A DNA stretch of 64,000 bases, from positions 186,001-250,000 of the forward strand of contig NZ_LT606949.1 of the NCBI RefSeq assembly GCF_900095215.1, written 5' to 3'. Under the pieces are notes generated by a model, which saw only the letters and a program-made list of their open reading frames with translations, was not told the DNA's origin and did not search any database. Below are positions 1-9,423 of this stretch, in pieces (positions within the stretch are counted from its first letter, which is position 1; each line of letters starts with the position of its first letter). The DNA comes from Polynucleobacter necessarius. Its GTDB lineage: Bacteria; Pseudomonadota; Gammaproteobacteria; Burkholderiales; Burkholderiaceae. Both the position numbers and the translations under genes were made by a program.

Positions 1-27
1 AGAAAAAAGAACATGAGAGAGCAGGCA

Positions 28-198
28 ATGGAATTGAAAACGTATATGTGTTTGATTTGTGGCTGGGTCTATGACGAAGCCGCGGGCTTACCAGAGGCAG
101 GCATTGCGCCAGGAACTCTATGGAAAGATGTGCCAATGAACTGGACTTGTCCAGAGTGCGGTGCCCGTAAAGAAGATTTTGAAATGATGGCAATTTAA
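28..198 (+). CDS. Rubredoxin
   Basis: Small cytoplasmic one-electron carrier that holds a single iron on four cysteines. Two CxxC pairs are visible, CLIC near the N-terminus and CPEC near residue 43, with the spacing usual for rubredoxin, and the length (56 residues) fits. I chose the ATG at 28, preceded by a purine-rich GAGAGCAGG; an in-frame ATG at 13 would add five residues and cannot be excluded. hemL follows on the same strand 12 bases later, so the two are probably co-transcribed. The electron partner cannot be told from the sequence. Confidence 0.93.
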   Translation: MELKTYMCLICGWVYDEAAGLPEAGIAPGTLWKDVPMNWTCPECGARKEDFEMMAI

Positions 199-210
199 TT
201 AGAAATAACG

Positions 211-1512
211 ATGGCACAAGTGGATCAAAACGAAGCGCTGTTTGAGCGCGCACAAAAAACCATCCCTGGTGGTGTGAACTCTCCAGTGAGGGCTTTCCGG
301 CAGATTGGTGGAACACCACGTTTTGTTGCTAAAGCCAAAGGCCCTTATTTTTGGGATGCTAATGATCAGCGCTATATCGATTTAATTATGTCTTGGGGAC
401 CTATGATTGTGGGCCATGCAAATCCAGAGGTAGTGGCAGCGGTTCAAAAGGCCGCTGAAACCAGCTTTAGTTATGGCGCACCCACAGAGGGCGAGATTGA
501 ATTAGCAGAGCGCATTTGCGCCTTAATGCCTAGTGTTGAACAGGTGCGCATGGTCTCTAGTGGAACTGAGGCGACGATGAGTGCTTTGCGCTTGGCTCGT
601 GGCTATACCGGTCGTGATTTGATTATCAAGTTTGAGGGTTGCTATCACGGACATGCTGCAAGCCTACTAGTGAAAGCTGGGTCAGGATTGCTCACTTTTG
701 CGGATTCTACGCAAAATGCGCCATCTTCTGGTGGGGTGCCGCAGGATTTAGTGAAACATACTGTGGTGCTGCCGTACAACGATGTTGCAGCCATTGAAGA
801 GGTATTCAAAAAGCAGGGTGATCAAATTGCCGCAGTCATCATTGAGCCGATTGCTGGCAATATGAATTTGATTAAACCTTCAAAAGAATTTGTATCCGCT
901 ATTCGTAATCTGACCAGCAAGCATGGCGCTGTATTGATTTACGACGAAGTGATGACTGGCTTTCGAGTTGCTTTAGGCGGTGCACAGTCTTTGCAAGGTA
1001 TTACTCCAGATCTAACCTGTTTAGGTAAAGTGATGGGCGGCGGCATGCCGATGGCAGCCTTTGGTGGCAAAAAAGAAATTATGTCCAAGCTTGCTCCGCT
1101 AGGTAATGTGTATCAGGCCGGCACCCTCTCGGGCAATCCGGTGGCTGTAGCCGCGGGCTTAAAGACTTTAGAGATTATTGCCAGAGAAGGTTTCTACGAG
1201 TGCTTAACTGGCCAGACTGAAAAACTCATGGCTGGTTTAAAAGCAGCTGCCGATAAAAATAAGATTTCTTTTGCGGTAGACAGTGTTGGCGGCATATTTG
1301 GGTTTTACTTTGCCGATTATGTACCCAACTCGTATGAGGCAGTGACAAAAACTAATATTGATGCCTTTAAGAAGTTCTTCCACCTGATGCTGGATGAGGG
1401 TGTCTATTTGGCGCCATCAGCCTACGAAGCGGGCTTTACCTCTATTGCGCATGACAACGCGGTATTAGATGAAATTATTTCCGCTGCCGAAAATTCATTT
1501 AAAAAGCTTTAG
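211..1512 (+). CDS. hemL: Glutamate-1-semialdehyde 2,1-aminomutase
   Basis: PLP-dependent enzyme that converts glutamate-1-semialdehyde to 5-aminolevulinate in the C5 route to haem. The 433-residue length is typical. Visible class-III aminotransferase features are [10 protein letters not shown] near the N-terminus, the SSGTEATM phosphate-binding stretch near 117, DEVMTGFR near 245 and the PLP lysine in CLGKVMGGG at about residue 273. The substrate-region motif [10 protein letters not shown] is also intact. It lies just downstream of the rubredoxin gene. No disruption is seen, so tetrapyrrole synthesis appears kept. Confidence 0.97.
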   Translation: MAQVDQNEALFERAQKTIPGGVNSPVRAFRQIGGTPRFVAKAKGPYFWDANDQRYIDLIMSWGPMIVGHANPEVVAAVQKAAETSFSYGAPTEGEIELAERICALMPSVEQVRMVSSGTEATMSALRLARGYTGRDLIIKFEGCYHGHAASLLVKAGSGLLTFADSTQNAPSSGGVPQDLVKHTVVLPYNDVAAIEEVFKKQGDQIAAVIIEPIAGNMNLIKPSKEFVSAIRNLTSKHGAVLIYDEVMTGFRVALGGAQSLQGITPDLTCLGKVMGGGMPMAAFGGKKEIMSKLAPLGNVYQAGTLSGNPVAVAAGLKTLEIIAREGFYECLTGQTEKLMAGLKAAADKNKISFAVDSVGGIFGFYFADYVPNSYEAVTKTNIDAFKKFFHLMLDEGVYLAPSAYEAGFTSIAHDNAVLDEIISAAENSFKKL

Positions 1513-1539
1513 GCTTTAAAGATAAAAATTTGCAATGAT

Positions 1540-2379
1540 TTACATTCTGAGTGGGTGGTCATAACCATCCGCTTGAATGATTTGTAATTTCTTGCTGTCT
1601 TTGTTTGCAGATGCGATTTCAAGAGCAGTGAGTTTTCCGCCCCAAACGCAACCAGTATCTAGGCCAATGACATTGTGTTTGCGTAACAGCCCCAATGTGG
1701 ACCAATGTCCAAAGTAAATCAAGGTATCCGTGGTTTTTCTATTGGACGCCATAAACCAAGGGGTATAACCCTCGGGACCATCTTCTAAACCCTCTTTACT
1801 TTCAAACTCCATTTGGCCAGTAGGGCTACAAAAGCGCATGCGGGTTAATGCATTCGTGATCACTCGCAAGCGATCATAGCCCTTTAATGAGTTGCTCCAT
1901 TTCGTTGGAGTATTGCCATACATATTGGCTAAAAAGGTTTTATAGGACTTACTACGCAAAGCTTTTTCTACCTCATGTGCGCACTCAATCGTTTGTTGTA
2001 AATCCCATTGCGGCAGCACTCCTGCATGAACAGTCAGTACATTACCGTTGCTCAAGGCCATAGGACGTTTTCGTAACCAATCAACCAATTCAGTGCGATC
2101 GGGGGCATGCAAAATGGGCGCAACCGTATCTAGTCCTTTGGTTTTGCGAAGACCGGCATCAATCGCGAGAAGGTGTAAATCATGATTACCCAAGATGCAT
2201 TCAGCGCGACCGGATGCTTGTATGGTTTTTAAGTAGCGCAATGCGCCCAGGGAGTCTGGACCGCGATTGACTAAATCCCCCAAAAAAATCATTTTAGATT
2301 TGGCTGGAAGCTTTTTGATTAGGGCTTTTAACGAAGATGCGCAGCCTTGGACATCACCTATGGCATAGATCTTGCTCAT
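1540..2379 (-). CDS. apaH: Bis(5'-nucleosyl)-tetraphosphatase, symmetrical
   Basis: Hydrolyses Ap4A to two ADP and belongs to the calcineurin-like metallophosphoesterases. The metal-binding motifs are in order: GDVQGC at residues 8-13, GDLVNRGPDSL near 34, GNHD near 64 and a late histidine in HAGVLPQWD. The length (279 residues) matches the family. It converges tail to tail with hemL, with 27 bases between stops and no clear hairpin. The next gene upstream on this strand is the broken photolyase. Confidence 0.95.
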   Translation of the reverse strand: MSKIYAIGDVQGCASSLKALIKKLPAKSKMIFLGDLVNRGPDSLGALRYLKTIQASGRAECILGNHDLHLLAIDAGLRKTKGLDTVAPILHAPDRTELVDWLRKRPMALSNGNVLTVHAGVLPQWDLQQTIECAHEVEKALRSKSYKTFLANMYGNTPTKWSNSLKGYDRLRVITNALTRMRFCSPTGQMEFESKEGLEDGPEGYTPWFMASNRKTTDTLIYFGHWSTLGLLRKHNVIGLDTGCVWGGKLTALEIASANKDSKKLQIIQADGYDHPLRM

Positions 2380-2418
2380 ACCCCATCTTAAAGCGGAAAC
2401 CGGGAGATATTTTAGATG

Positions 2419-3887
2419 CTAAGCGATTTTTTTCACAACGCTATAGCGCACCAGAGTCTTCTTGCGCGCTTCATCATGCTCAAAAACTGGCATTGGGTAA
2501 TCTCTTCCAAGGCTGATGCCTGCGGCCTCTAGCTCGATATGACCAGCTTTCCAAGGGGCGTGCATCGATTTTTTTGGAGAGTGTTTCCAGTTGCGGAAGA
2601 TAGCGTTTAATGAATTTACCCTCAGGGTCAAACTTGTCCGACTGGGTAATGGGATTAAAGATGTGGAAATAGGGCTGGGCATCGCAACCGGATGAGGAGG
2701 CCCATTGCCAATCTCCGTTATTGGAGCAGAGCTCAAAGTCATTGAGGTGCTCGGCAAAATAGGCTTCACCCCAGCGCCAATCGATGCCTAAATCTTTTGT
2801 CAGCAAACTGGCGACAACCATGCGTAAACGATTGTGCATATAGCCACTTTGATTGAGCCGGTGCATTGCTGCATCAACTAATGGATAACCAGTTTTACCT
2901 TCGCACCAAGCGGTAAATAATTTTTTAGCAGTAGCACCGCCTTCCCAAACGATATTGTCATAGTCGGGTTTAAATGATGCGCTCGCTGCTAAACGTGAAT
3001 GATTGGCCAGAATCATGAAATAAAAAATCACGCCAGATGAGTTCGTTTAACCAAATGGTTGCGCCCATACTGCCTGCGAGCATTTTTCGATGGGCTTCAC
3101 GCACTAAGCCCCTGATGGATAGCATCCCAAAACGCAAGTGAGTGGATAGATAACTTACCCCTTTAATTGCGGGAAAATCTCTACCGATTTGGTATTGATC
3201 GATACGTTGTAAGAAGTCTTCTAAAAAGGCTTGTCCGCCTTCTGAGCCAGGTGGCAAATAGCTTGCGATGGCGGTAGGACAAAAACTCATGGACTGCAAA
3301 GAGGGGAATGGCTCGGCTAATTTTTTAGGTATGGCCGCCAGTTGACCAGGTTTTGGGTTGCACTCATAAGCGGTCAGGTCTTTTTCTTGAAGCGTCTTAA
3401 GCCAATTATTTTTGTAGGGCGTAAAGATTGAAAAAACGGTATTAGAGTTAGTGAGAATTTCTTTTTTCTCAAAGATAACTTGATCTTTAAAAGTTGAAAA
3501 AGCAATGTCTTGTGTTTCTAATGTCGTTTTGACGGTTTTATCGCGTTCGATGGCCGAAGGTGCGTAGTCATGATTGGTGAAGACAGCTGCAACACCCAAT
3601 TCTTTGGCAATTTGTGGAATGCACTCAATAGGATTGCCAAAGCGCACAATGAGGCCTCCGCCTTGAGTGCGTAGTTGATCATCTATTTGTTTAATGCCTT
3701 GCCAAATGAAATCCACCCGGCGCTCATGTTTTAAGCCATTGGCGTCGAGCTCACCCTTTACTAGCGGTTTCAGAATCTCCGTATCGAAGATAAAGGTAGG
3801 CCAGACCTGCTCACTTTCCTTGAGGGCGTGGTGAAGGGCGGTATGGTCATAAAGACGAAGATCACGGTGGAGCCAAACAAGCGCTTT
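2419..3887 (-). pseudogene. phrB: Deoxyribodipyrimidine photolyase, pseudogene
   Basis: Remnant of the FAD-dependent light-driven repair enzyme for cyclobutane pyrimidine dimers. The N-terminal cofactor domain reads ALVWLHRDLRLYDHTALHHA just inside the 5' end. The FAD domain is recognisable from IGRDFPAIKGVSYLSTHLRFG through WRWGEAYFAEHLNDFELCSNNGDWQW. Frame is lost near 3028 (after LNELIWRDF) and again near 2572 (after LSKK), and a third segment supplies the normal C-terminus. There is also no usable start codon: the frame runs into TAA at 3888-3890 directly before the first homologous residues. The 5' end abuts the ydcF-like pseudogene on the other strand. Dead as a single protein. Confidence 0.92.
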
Positions 3888-4567
3888 TTATTGCTGGCGT
3901 TATTGGATTTATTGGTGGTCGGTTGGTTGCCAGCCTCCGAAGTCGTATTGAGAGGCATGGAAAATCTTATCCCTAAGGTGGAGCTATCCAAAGATCTGGC
4001 GAATGAGGTCGGCGGCATCGTTATTTTGGGCGGGGCAATCAAAGGTGGGGAAATTGCGGTAGATCGGGGTGAGATATCGATTCATTCCTCCGTGAAGCGA
4101 GTGACAAAAGCATTTGAGTTGATTCGTAAAAATCCAACGCTGCCGTATGTTTTTAGTGGTTACTCTGGACGCATTACCACAAAAGGTATATCCGCGAGGC
4201 AGACGCCTTCAAGCAATTGATTCAAGAGCAGGACTTAAGTGAAGAAAAGGCCTGTTATGAAAATCAATCGCGTAATACCTATGAGAATGTGCTTTATATG
4301 AAGCCCCTGATTGAGAAATATGGAGTCAAAGACGAACCGGGGCAGTTAAAACACTGGTTATTAATTACTTCGGCTAGTCATATGTACCGGTCAGTAAAAA
4401 TCTTTCAAAAACAGGGTTTGTCATTATTGCCAGTACCGGTGGACTACCAGACTGCTAACAGCCTTCAGTGGACCGAATTTGATTTGGTAGATGGCGCGCA
4501 AAATTGGCATGACGTCATACATGAGGCCGTTGCCCTTTTCGCCTACTGGATTACTGGAAAAATCTAG
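3879..4567 (+). pseudogene. YdcF-like DUF218 protein, pseudogene
   Basis: DUF218/YdcF-family envelope protein of uncertain function. The preserved part begins inside a hydrophobic stretch (FLLLALLDLLVVGWLPAS), followed by VGGIVILGGAIKGGE, and, in another frame, the ENQSRNTYENV and LLITSASHMYRS motifs typical of the family. A two-base CG duplication near 4193-4196 shifts the frame after KGIS; the rest reads from ADAFKQL to the stop at 4567. The usual N-terminal membrane segments are missing: the gene begins where the divergent photolyase begins, pointing to a deletion that removed both starts. The upstream ATG at 3828 lies in antisense photolyase sequence and is probably not the native start. 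Confidence 0.85.
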
Positions 4568-4633
4568 ATATTCGGTAAAATAGACCTCATGACTTCCGCT
4601 AAAAAAGCGCCCACTGCTTCAGACTGAGCGTCT

Positions 4634-5233
4634 ATGCCGGAGTCCTCTATTTCCTTTTCCGCAGATGACCTGGCCAATCAATTTTTAATTGCTATGCCGT
4701 GGATGGTGGACCCTAACTTTGCGGGTTCAGTGATTCACCTCTTTGAGCATACTGAGAGAGGCGCGATGGGCTTGGTCGTTAATAGGCCAACAGAAGTCAA
4801 TTTGAGTACTCTTTTTGACAAAATCGATCTCAAATTAGAAATCGCTCCCCTGCTAGATCAGCCTGTGCACTTTGGCGGCCCCGTTCAAATTGAGCGCGGA
4901 TTTGTGTTGCATGAATCTAATCCCCAGCTTTCTTATAGTTCCTCGTTTATTATTCCTGGTGGACTAACAATGACCACTTCCAAGGATGTGTTGGAGGCGG
5001 TGGCGGATGGTGAAGGGCCGCATCAGTTTTTAATGACTCTAGGCTATGCCGGCTGGGGTGCTGGTCAGCTCGAAGAAGAAATCACCCTGAATGACTGGAT
5101 TAATGTGCCGCTGACGCGTGAACAAATGACGGACATCATCTTTAATACCCCTTCAAGCCAGCGTTATCAAAAGGCGATGCATCATTTGGGGTTTGGGCCA
5201 TCCGACCTTTCTGGGGAAGCGGGCCATGCTTAA
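4634..5233 (+). CDS. yqgE: YqgE/AlgH family protein, probably shortened at the N-terminus
   Basis: UPF0301 family protein, commonly encoded just before ruvX as here; biochemical role not established. Family features include LANQFLIAMPWMVDPNF, GAMGLVVNRPTE and the HFGGPVQ stretch. The conventional start seems to be the ATG at 4589, which is in the same frame, but codon 13 of that reading is TGA (4625-4627), and the ATG at 4634 lies two codons later. The conserved part is fully contained in the remaining 199 residues, so re-initiation at 4634 could keep the protein. Its stop overlaps the start of ruvX. Confidence 0.85.
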   Translation: MPESSISFSADDLANQFLIAMPWMVDPNFAGSVIHLFEHTERGAMGLVVNRPTEVNLSTLFDKIDLKLEIAPLLDQPVHFGGPVQIERGFVLHESNPQLSYSSSFIIPGGLTMTTSKDVLEAVADGEGPHQFLMTLGYAGWGAGQLEEEITLNDWINVPLTREQMTDIIFNTPSSQRYQKAMHHLGFGPSDLSGEAGHA

Positions 5234-5672
5234 GTCCAATGTTCTCATGACGGTGATGGCATTTGACTATGGAACACGCCGTGTAGGCATAGCAGTTGGG
5301 AATTCAGTAACAAAAGCAGGTGAAGCTCTCAAGACCATTACCGCAGCTAATAGCGATGCTTTATTTAGAGATATAGAGTCTCTACTGGCTGACTGGCATC
5401 CTAATCAGCTGGTAGTAGGTCGCCCTACACATCCTGATGGCACGCCCCATGAGATGACCGCTAAGGCAACCCGCTTCGGCAATCAATTGCACGGCCGTTT
5501 TCAGTTGCCAGTAGCCTGGGTGGATGAGCGCTATACCTCGGCAGTTTTAGCGGGCGATGCCCGAATGCGGGACAATCTAGATGCGAATTCGGCGGCTTTG
5601 ATTTTGGAGCAATATTTTTCAGAGCTAGAGACAAGCTTGGAAAGTAATTTAGATACAAAAACTGTCGATTGA
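5226..5672 (+). CDS. ruvX: YqgF/RuvX RNase H-fold nuclease
   Basis: Putative pre-16S rRNA nuclease / Holliday-junction resolvase of the RNase H fold. The first acidic residue is in MAFDYGTRRVG, the second motif in LVVGRP, and the DERYTSA motif carries the third. I chose ATG 5226, which overlaps the yqgE stop and gives 148 residues; an internal ATG at 5247 sits just before AFDYG and is a second option, while an ATG at 5193 lies inside yqgE. Tight coupling to yqgE and proximity to pyrR match the usual order yqgE-ruvX-pyrR-pyrB. Confidence 0.93.
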   Translation: MLKSNVLMTVMAFDYGTRRVGIAVGNSVTKAGEALKTITAANSDALFRDIESLLADWHPNQLVVGRPTHPDGTPHEMTAKATRFGNQLHGRFQLPVAWVDERYTSAVLAGDARMRDNLDANSAALILEQYFSELETSLESNLDTKTVD

Positions 5673-5704
5673 AAATGTAGTATTGATACGGTGTAGATTA
5701 AAGA

Positions 5705-6205
5705 ATGAACGCAGAACAGTTATACGCAAAATTACTAGCAAAACTACGTGAGATTAAGCAGGTAGACTCTTTTGAGTTAGTGGGTCTTGCGATGGGTGGT
5801 GCTTGGATCGCTGAGCGTTTGGCTAAAGATTTGAATTTGCCACACTATGGCGTGATCAATGTGGCTTTTCATCGAGATGATTATGCTGAAAAGGGTATGA
5901 CAGCGCTGCGTACTGCCAGCACGATGACAACGCATTTGCCATTTGATGTGAATGGCGCTAAGGTGATTTTGATTGATGATGTTTTGTTGACTGGAAGAAC
6001 AGTAAGAGCGGCTTTGAATGAATTATTTGATTTTGGTCGTCCTGCGCAGGTTGAGTTAATGGTCTTAGCTGATCGCGGTAATCGAGAGCTTCCAGTGTGC
6101 GCTAATTTTGTGGGTGAAGCGCTCCATGTCCCAGAGTACCAAATTCTGGTTTTAGAAAAAAATGTGGCTGGAAAATTCAGCTTCGTACTAGAGGAGCGCG
6201 AGTGA
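5705..6205 (+). CDS. pyrR: PyrR-type regulator / uracil phosphoribosyltransferase
   Basis: Phosphoribosyltransferase-fold protein of the PyrR type. The PRPP-binding loop reads [19 protein letters not shown] near residues 93-111, and the 166-residue length fits. In Gram-positive bacteria PyrR controls pyr genes by attenuation; in proteobacteria with this gene order its role is less clear and may be mainly salvage. It overlaps pyrB by a single base (TGATG at 6203-6207). I see no PyrR-type RNA hairpin in the short space before it. Confidence 0.92.
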   Translation: MNAEQLYAKLLAKLREIKQVDSFELVGLAMGGAWIAERLAKDLNLPHYGVINVAFHRDDYAEKGMTALRTASTMTTHLPFDVNGAKVILIDDVLLTGRTVRAALNELFDFGRPAQVELMVLADRGNRELPVCANFVGEALHVPEYQILVLEKNVAGKFSFVLEERE

Positions 6206-7173
6206 TGAGTTCAATTTATCAGCCAGTTAATCAATTTAATACTGCCGGTGAGCTCACCCATCTTCTGACGTTAGAGGGTTTACCAAAAGAGCAAATCATT
6301 CATATATTAGATACGGCTCAGCAGTTTGTGAGTGTTACTGATCCATCGCGTGAGGTAAAGAAAGTTCCCTTGCTTAGGGGCAAGAGCGTATTTAATCTGT
6401 TCTTTGAGAACTCAACCCGCACTAGAACCACTTTTGAAATTGCCGCCAAACGTTTATCAGCAGATGTCATTAATTTAGACATATCTACTTCATCTACCGC
6501 TAAGGGTGAGAGTCTTCTCGACACTATTGATAGTTTAGTGGCGATGCAAGCGGATATTTTCGTTGTGCGTCATAGCGTATCGAGAGCCCCTATTGAAATT
6601 GCTAACCATGTGCCAGCGCATGTGCACGTGGTGAATGCGGGCGATGGTAGTCATCAGCATCCTACTCAAGGTTTGCTCGATATGTATACGATGCGCCACT
6701 TTAAGCAGAGCTTCAAAGGCCTGAAGGTGGCAATTGTGGGAGATATTGTCCATAGTCGTGTAGCCAAGTCGAATATTCATGCGCTCACTACTTTGGGTTG
6801 TGAAGATATCCGCGCTATTGGTCCAGAAAGCCTGTTGCCAAGCGATTTGGAGATGCTGGGCGTTAAGGTTTTCTATTCGATGGAAGAGGGCTTAAAGGAT
6901 GTTGATGTGGTGATGACGCTGCGTATCCAAAAGGAGCGTATGGATGCGGGGCAAGTTCCCGAAGGCGATGCTTTCTTTAAGCAGTATGGCTTAACACCTA
7001 CACGCTTAGCTTTAGCGAAGTCAGACGCTATCGTGATGCATCCAGGCCCCATGAATCGCGGTGTGGAGATTGATTCGGTAGTGGCTGATGGCCCGCAATT
7101 GGTTATCTTGAATCAGGTCACCTTTGGAATCGCGGTACGTATGGCGGTGATGTCTATAGTGGCAGGTAACTAA
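6205..7173 (+). CDS. pyrB: Aspartate carbamoyltransferase catalytic subunit
   Basis: Condenses carbamoyl phosphate with aspartate in de novo pyrimidine synthesis. Carbamoyl-phosphate binding motif [13 protein letters not shown] is near residues 65-77, [11 protein letters not shown] follows, and [11 protein letters not shown] marks the aspartate domain. Length is 322 residues from ATG 6205; an in-frame GTG at 6202 would add one residue. No PyrI regulatory subunit is nearby. The usual downstream dihydroorotase-like gene is not here; a glycosyltransferase follows after six bases. Confidence 0.96.
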   Translation: MSSIYQPVNQFNTAGELTHLLTLEGLPKEQIIHILDTAQQFVSVTDPSREVKKVPLLRGKSVFNLFFENSTRTRTTFEIAAKRLSADVINLDISTSSTAKGESLLDTIDSLVAMQADIFVVRHSVSRAPIEIANHVPAHVHVVNAGDGSHQHPTQGLLDMYTMRHFKQSFKGLKVAIVGDIVHSRVAKSNIHALTTLGCEDIRAIGPESLLPSDLEMLGVKVFYSMEEGLKDVDVVMTLRIQKERMDAGQVPEGDAFFKQYGLTPTRLALAKSDAIVMHPGPMNRGVEIDSVVADGPQLVILNQVTFGIAVRMAVMSIVAGN

Positions 7174-7179
7174 CAAAGC

Positions 7180-8523
7180 GTGCTGACAAAAAAACGCTGG
7201 TTGATTCTCGCGCATGGCTTCAATATGGATGGTCGTGCATCCAGTCAAACGATCACCGATAAAATGCCCTATCTGCTAGAGGCAGGTATTGAGCCCATCG
7301 TGTTTAGCGCGATTACAGGCATTAAGGATCAGCGTTTTCCGCACCGTCAATTTTTAGCTTGGGGGCCAGCAGCATTTCGGTTTGATTTTAGGCACTGGAT
7401 TGCCAATCAATATGGCAGAGGATTGTTTTATAAAGTTTCCACCGGAATGGTTTCTCTATTGCTTGCGCCTTTTATCGCGCTAGAGAAGTTTGTACTCGGC
7501 TATTCGAGTCAGTGGTCTTGGTCTATTCCCGCCTATCTTCATGGCTTAAGCCTCATTCGCGCAGGCAAGGTCGATCTGATTTATTCCACTGGGGGTGCAT
7601 GGTCTGCCCATTTTGCGGGGCTTTGGCTCAAGAAAAAGACAGGTGCCCCCTGGATAGCGGAGATTCATGATCCACTCGTGATTCGTAAGAGTCCAGATGA
7701 TCAGGGCTTTGAAACGCGCAGCAATCGCGATGCCCGCTTTAGGCAATATCTAGAAAAGCAAATTTGCAAATATGCGGATTTGGCTTCGTGGTTTACCGAA
7801 GGCGCCGTGCATTATGCGAAGGTGCGCAATCCCAATCTCAATACTCCAAGTAATGCACATGGCTTTATGGTGCTTCCTGGTGCTGAGCCGCCCGGCGGAT
7901 TAAGCCATGCAAAAACGCACCAATATACTGAACAATTAAATTTATGTCACTTTGGCTCTTTGGCCAACGACCGCTCTCTCTCGACTATTCTGAATGCTCT
8001 AGTTCCACTATTTAAAAAATATCCTCAAGCAAGAGAGCGTGTTCAAGTTCATGCCTACGGAGCGCCCTTAGATCCATTAACGGTAGATGCTATTAAAAGG
8101 CTGGAGTTTGATGATGTCTTACTTGCTCATGGGCGCTTAGAAAAAGACCCTAGTACCGGCAAATCTGGAAGAGAGCGTGTTGTTGAAAAGATGCAGGCGG
8201 CCGATGTATTAATTCTCTTGCATGGGAATGACGAGTGGTGTGCTGAATACATCCCATCCAAGTTCTATGAATACCTTTGGGCCGATAGACCAATTTGGGG
8301 AATTACTCATCGCAACCCCCAGTTAGATCAGATGCTAGTAGAGCGAGGGGCCTATTTAAGCCCTCAAAATGATCTAGAGACTGTGGAATTTGCTCTCGAG
8401 AAGATCTGGTTAGACTGGGAAAATCGGCAATTAGTAGTGCCCACAGGCGTACCAATTGATGTGAAGCAGGCTACATATAGAATACTTGCTGAAATGCAAG
8501 ACAAAATCGAAAGAAGCGCTTGA
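7180..8523 (+). CDS. Glycosyltransferase, GT4-like
   Basis: Probable retaining sugar transferase of the GT-B fold acting in surface polysaccharide assembly. The N-terminal half has AHGFNMDGR followed by a domain with STGGAWSAHFAGLWLKKKTG and APWIAEIHDPL; the C-terminal half has LNLCHFGSLANDRSL and a nucleotide-sugar region around YIPSKFYEYLWADRPIWG near residues 355-372. The start is GTG at 7180. It is intact and overlaps the next ORF by four bases (TTGA). Donor and acceptor cannot be deduced; the neighbouring rhamnose genes make lipopolysaccharide the best guess. Confidence 0.8.
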   Translation: MLTKKRWLILAHGFNMDGRASSQTITDKMPYLLEAGIEPIVFSAITGIKDQRFPHRQFLAWGPAAFRFDFRHWIANQYGRGLFYKVSTGMVSLLLAPFIALEKFVLGYSSQWSWSIPAYLHGLSLIRAGKVDLIYSTGGAWSAHFAGLWLKKKTGAPWIAEIHDPLVIRKSPDDQGFETRSNRDARFRQYLEKQICKYADLASWFTEGAVHYAKVRNPNLNTPSNAHGFMVLPGAEPPGGLSHAKTHQYTEQLNLCHFGSLANDRSLSTILNALVPLFKKYPQARERVQVHAYGAPLDPLTVDAIKRLEFDDVLLAHGRLEKDPSTGKSGRERVVEKMQAADVLILLHGNDEWCAEYIPSKFYEYLWADRPIWGITHRNPQLDQMLVERGAYLSPQNDLETVEFALEKIWLDWENRQLVVPTGVPIDVKQATYRILAEMQDKIERSA

Positions 8524-9422
8524 AAGATATCGTTCTCTACTGCAAATCTTACCGCCGTGATTTTTTGCGTCTAAAGCGTTTGTTGGATTCGATCAATAAA
8601 TATAACGTCGACCAAATCCCTTTTTATATTTCTACTCCAGCAGACCAATATCAAGAGCTGCAGTCGGTTTTAGGCGCAAGCTCTGGGTATCAATGGGTTT
8701 CAGACGAATCGATTATCGCGTCTAATCCCCGCGTTCCCGTAGGCATTGAAAAGACTCGCTCCGGAGGCTTAAGTCAACAAGCGATTAAATCTGAATTTTG
8801 GCGCCTTGGCTTAGCTGAAAATTATGTATGCTTAGACTCAGACTGCATCTTGATTAAAGATTTTTATAAGGCCGATTTTTTGAGCCCTGATGGCAATCCC
8901 TACACAGTGCTTCATCAAAATAAAGAATTTTTTCAAATTGCGTTAAATCGCGAGAAGGATTATGTTGAGAGAAATATTAGACTTGAGTCTGAGAGAGTAA
9001 AGTCTCTTTTTGAAAGGGAGGGACCAAATTTTTATTGCGCACCAGCACCTTTTATTTGGTCGGCTAAGGTTTGGGAATCTCTAGATGTCAACTTTTTGCA
9101 GTCTAAGGGTATTTCTATATGGGATCTGATTGATTCCGAGCATCCTGAGTCATTAATTTATGGCGAAACTCTTTTGAAGTATCGTGCAATCCCGCTCATT
9201 GTTATCGAACCACTGTTTCGTGTCTACCATTATGATTGGTACTATTACTCGATGCGACGTTTGGGGGAGACTAAAAGCAAAGTTGCAAGAAATTACCTGG
9301 GCATTATTTACCAATCTACCTGGGAGGCTGGGTTAAATTTTGGTGCACTATCAAAACCACTTTTTTCTCGAGCACTCAAAAGAATTAAAAGATTTGGCCG
9401 TTATTTACAAAGTTTTTTATAA
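8520..9422 (+). CDS. DUF6492-like putative glycosyltransferase
   Basis: The 300-residue protein starts with a TTG that overlaps the upstream stop. It opens with DIVLYCKSYRRDFLRLKRLLDSI, has a DSD motif in NYVCLDSDCILI near residue 108 that resembles the metal-binding DxD of GT-A enzymes, and PAPFIWSAKVW later. This pattern resembles proteins grouped as DUF6492; the assignment is from memory of the family and is moderate. It lies between a glycosyltransferase and another unknown, so a role in polysaccharide synthesis is likely. No transmembrane segment is obvious. Confidence 0.65.
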   Translation: MKDIVLYCKSYRRDFLRLKRLLDSINKYNVDQIPFYISTPADQYQELQSVLGASSGYQWVSDESIIASNPRVPVGIEKTRSGGLSQQAIKSEFWRLGLAENYVCLDSDCILIKDFYKADFLSPDGNPYTVLHQNKEFFQIALNREKDYVERNIRLESERVKSLFEREGPNFYCAPAPFIWSAKVWESLDVNFLQSKGISIWDLIDSEHPESLIYGETLLKYRAIPLIVIEPLFRVYHYDWYYYSMRRLGETKSKVARNYLGIIYQSTWEAGLNFGALSKPLFSRALKRIKRFGRYLQSFL

Positions 9423-9423
9423 G

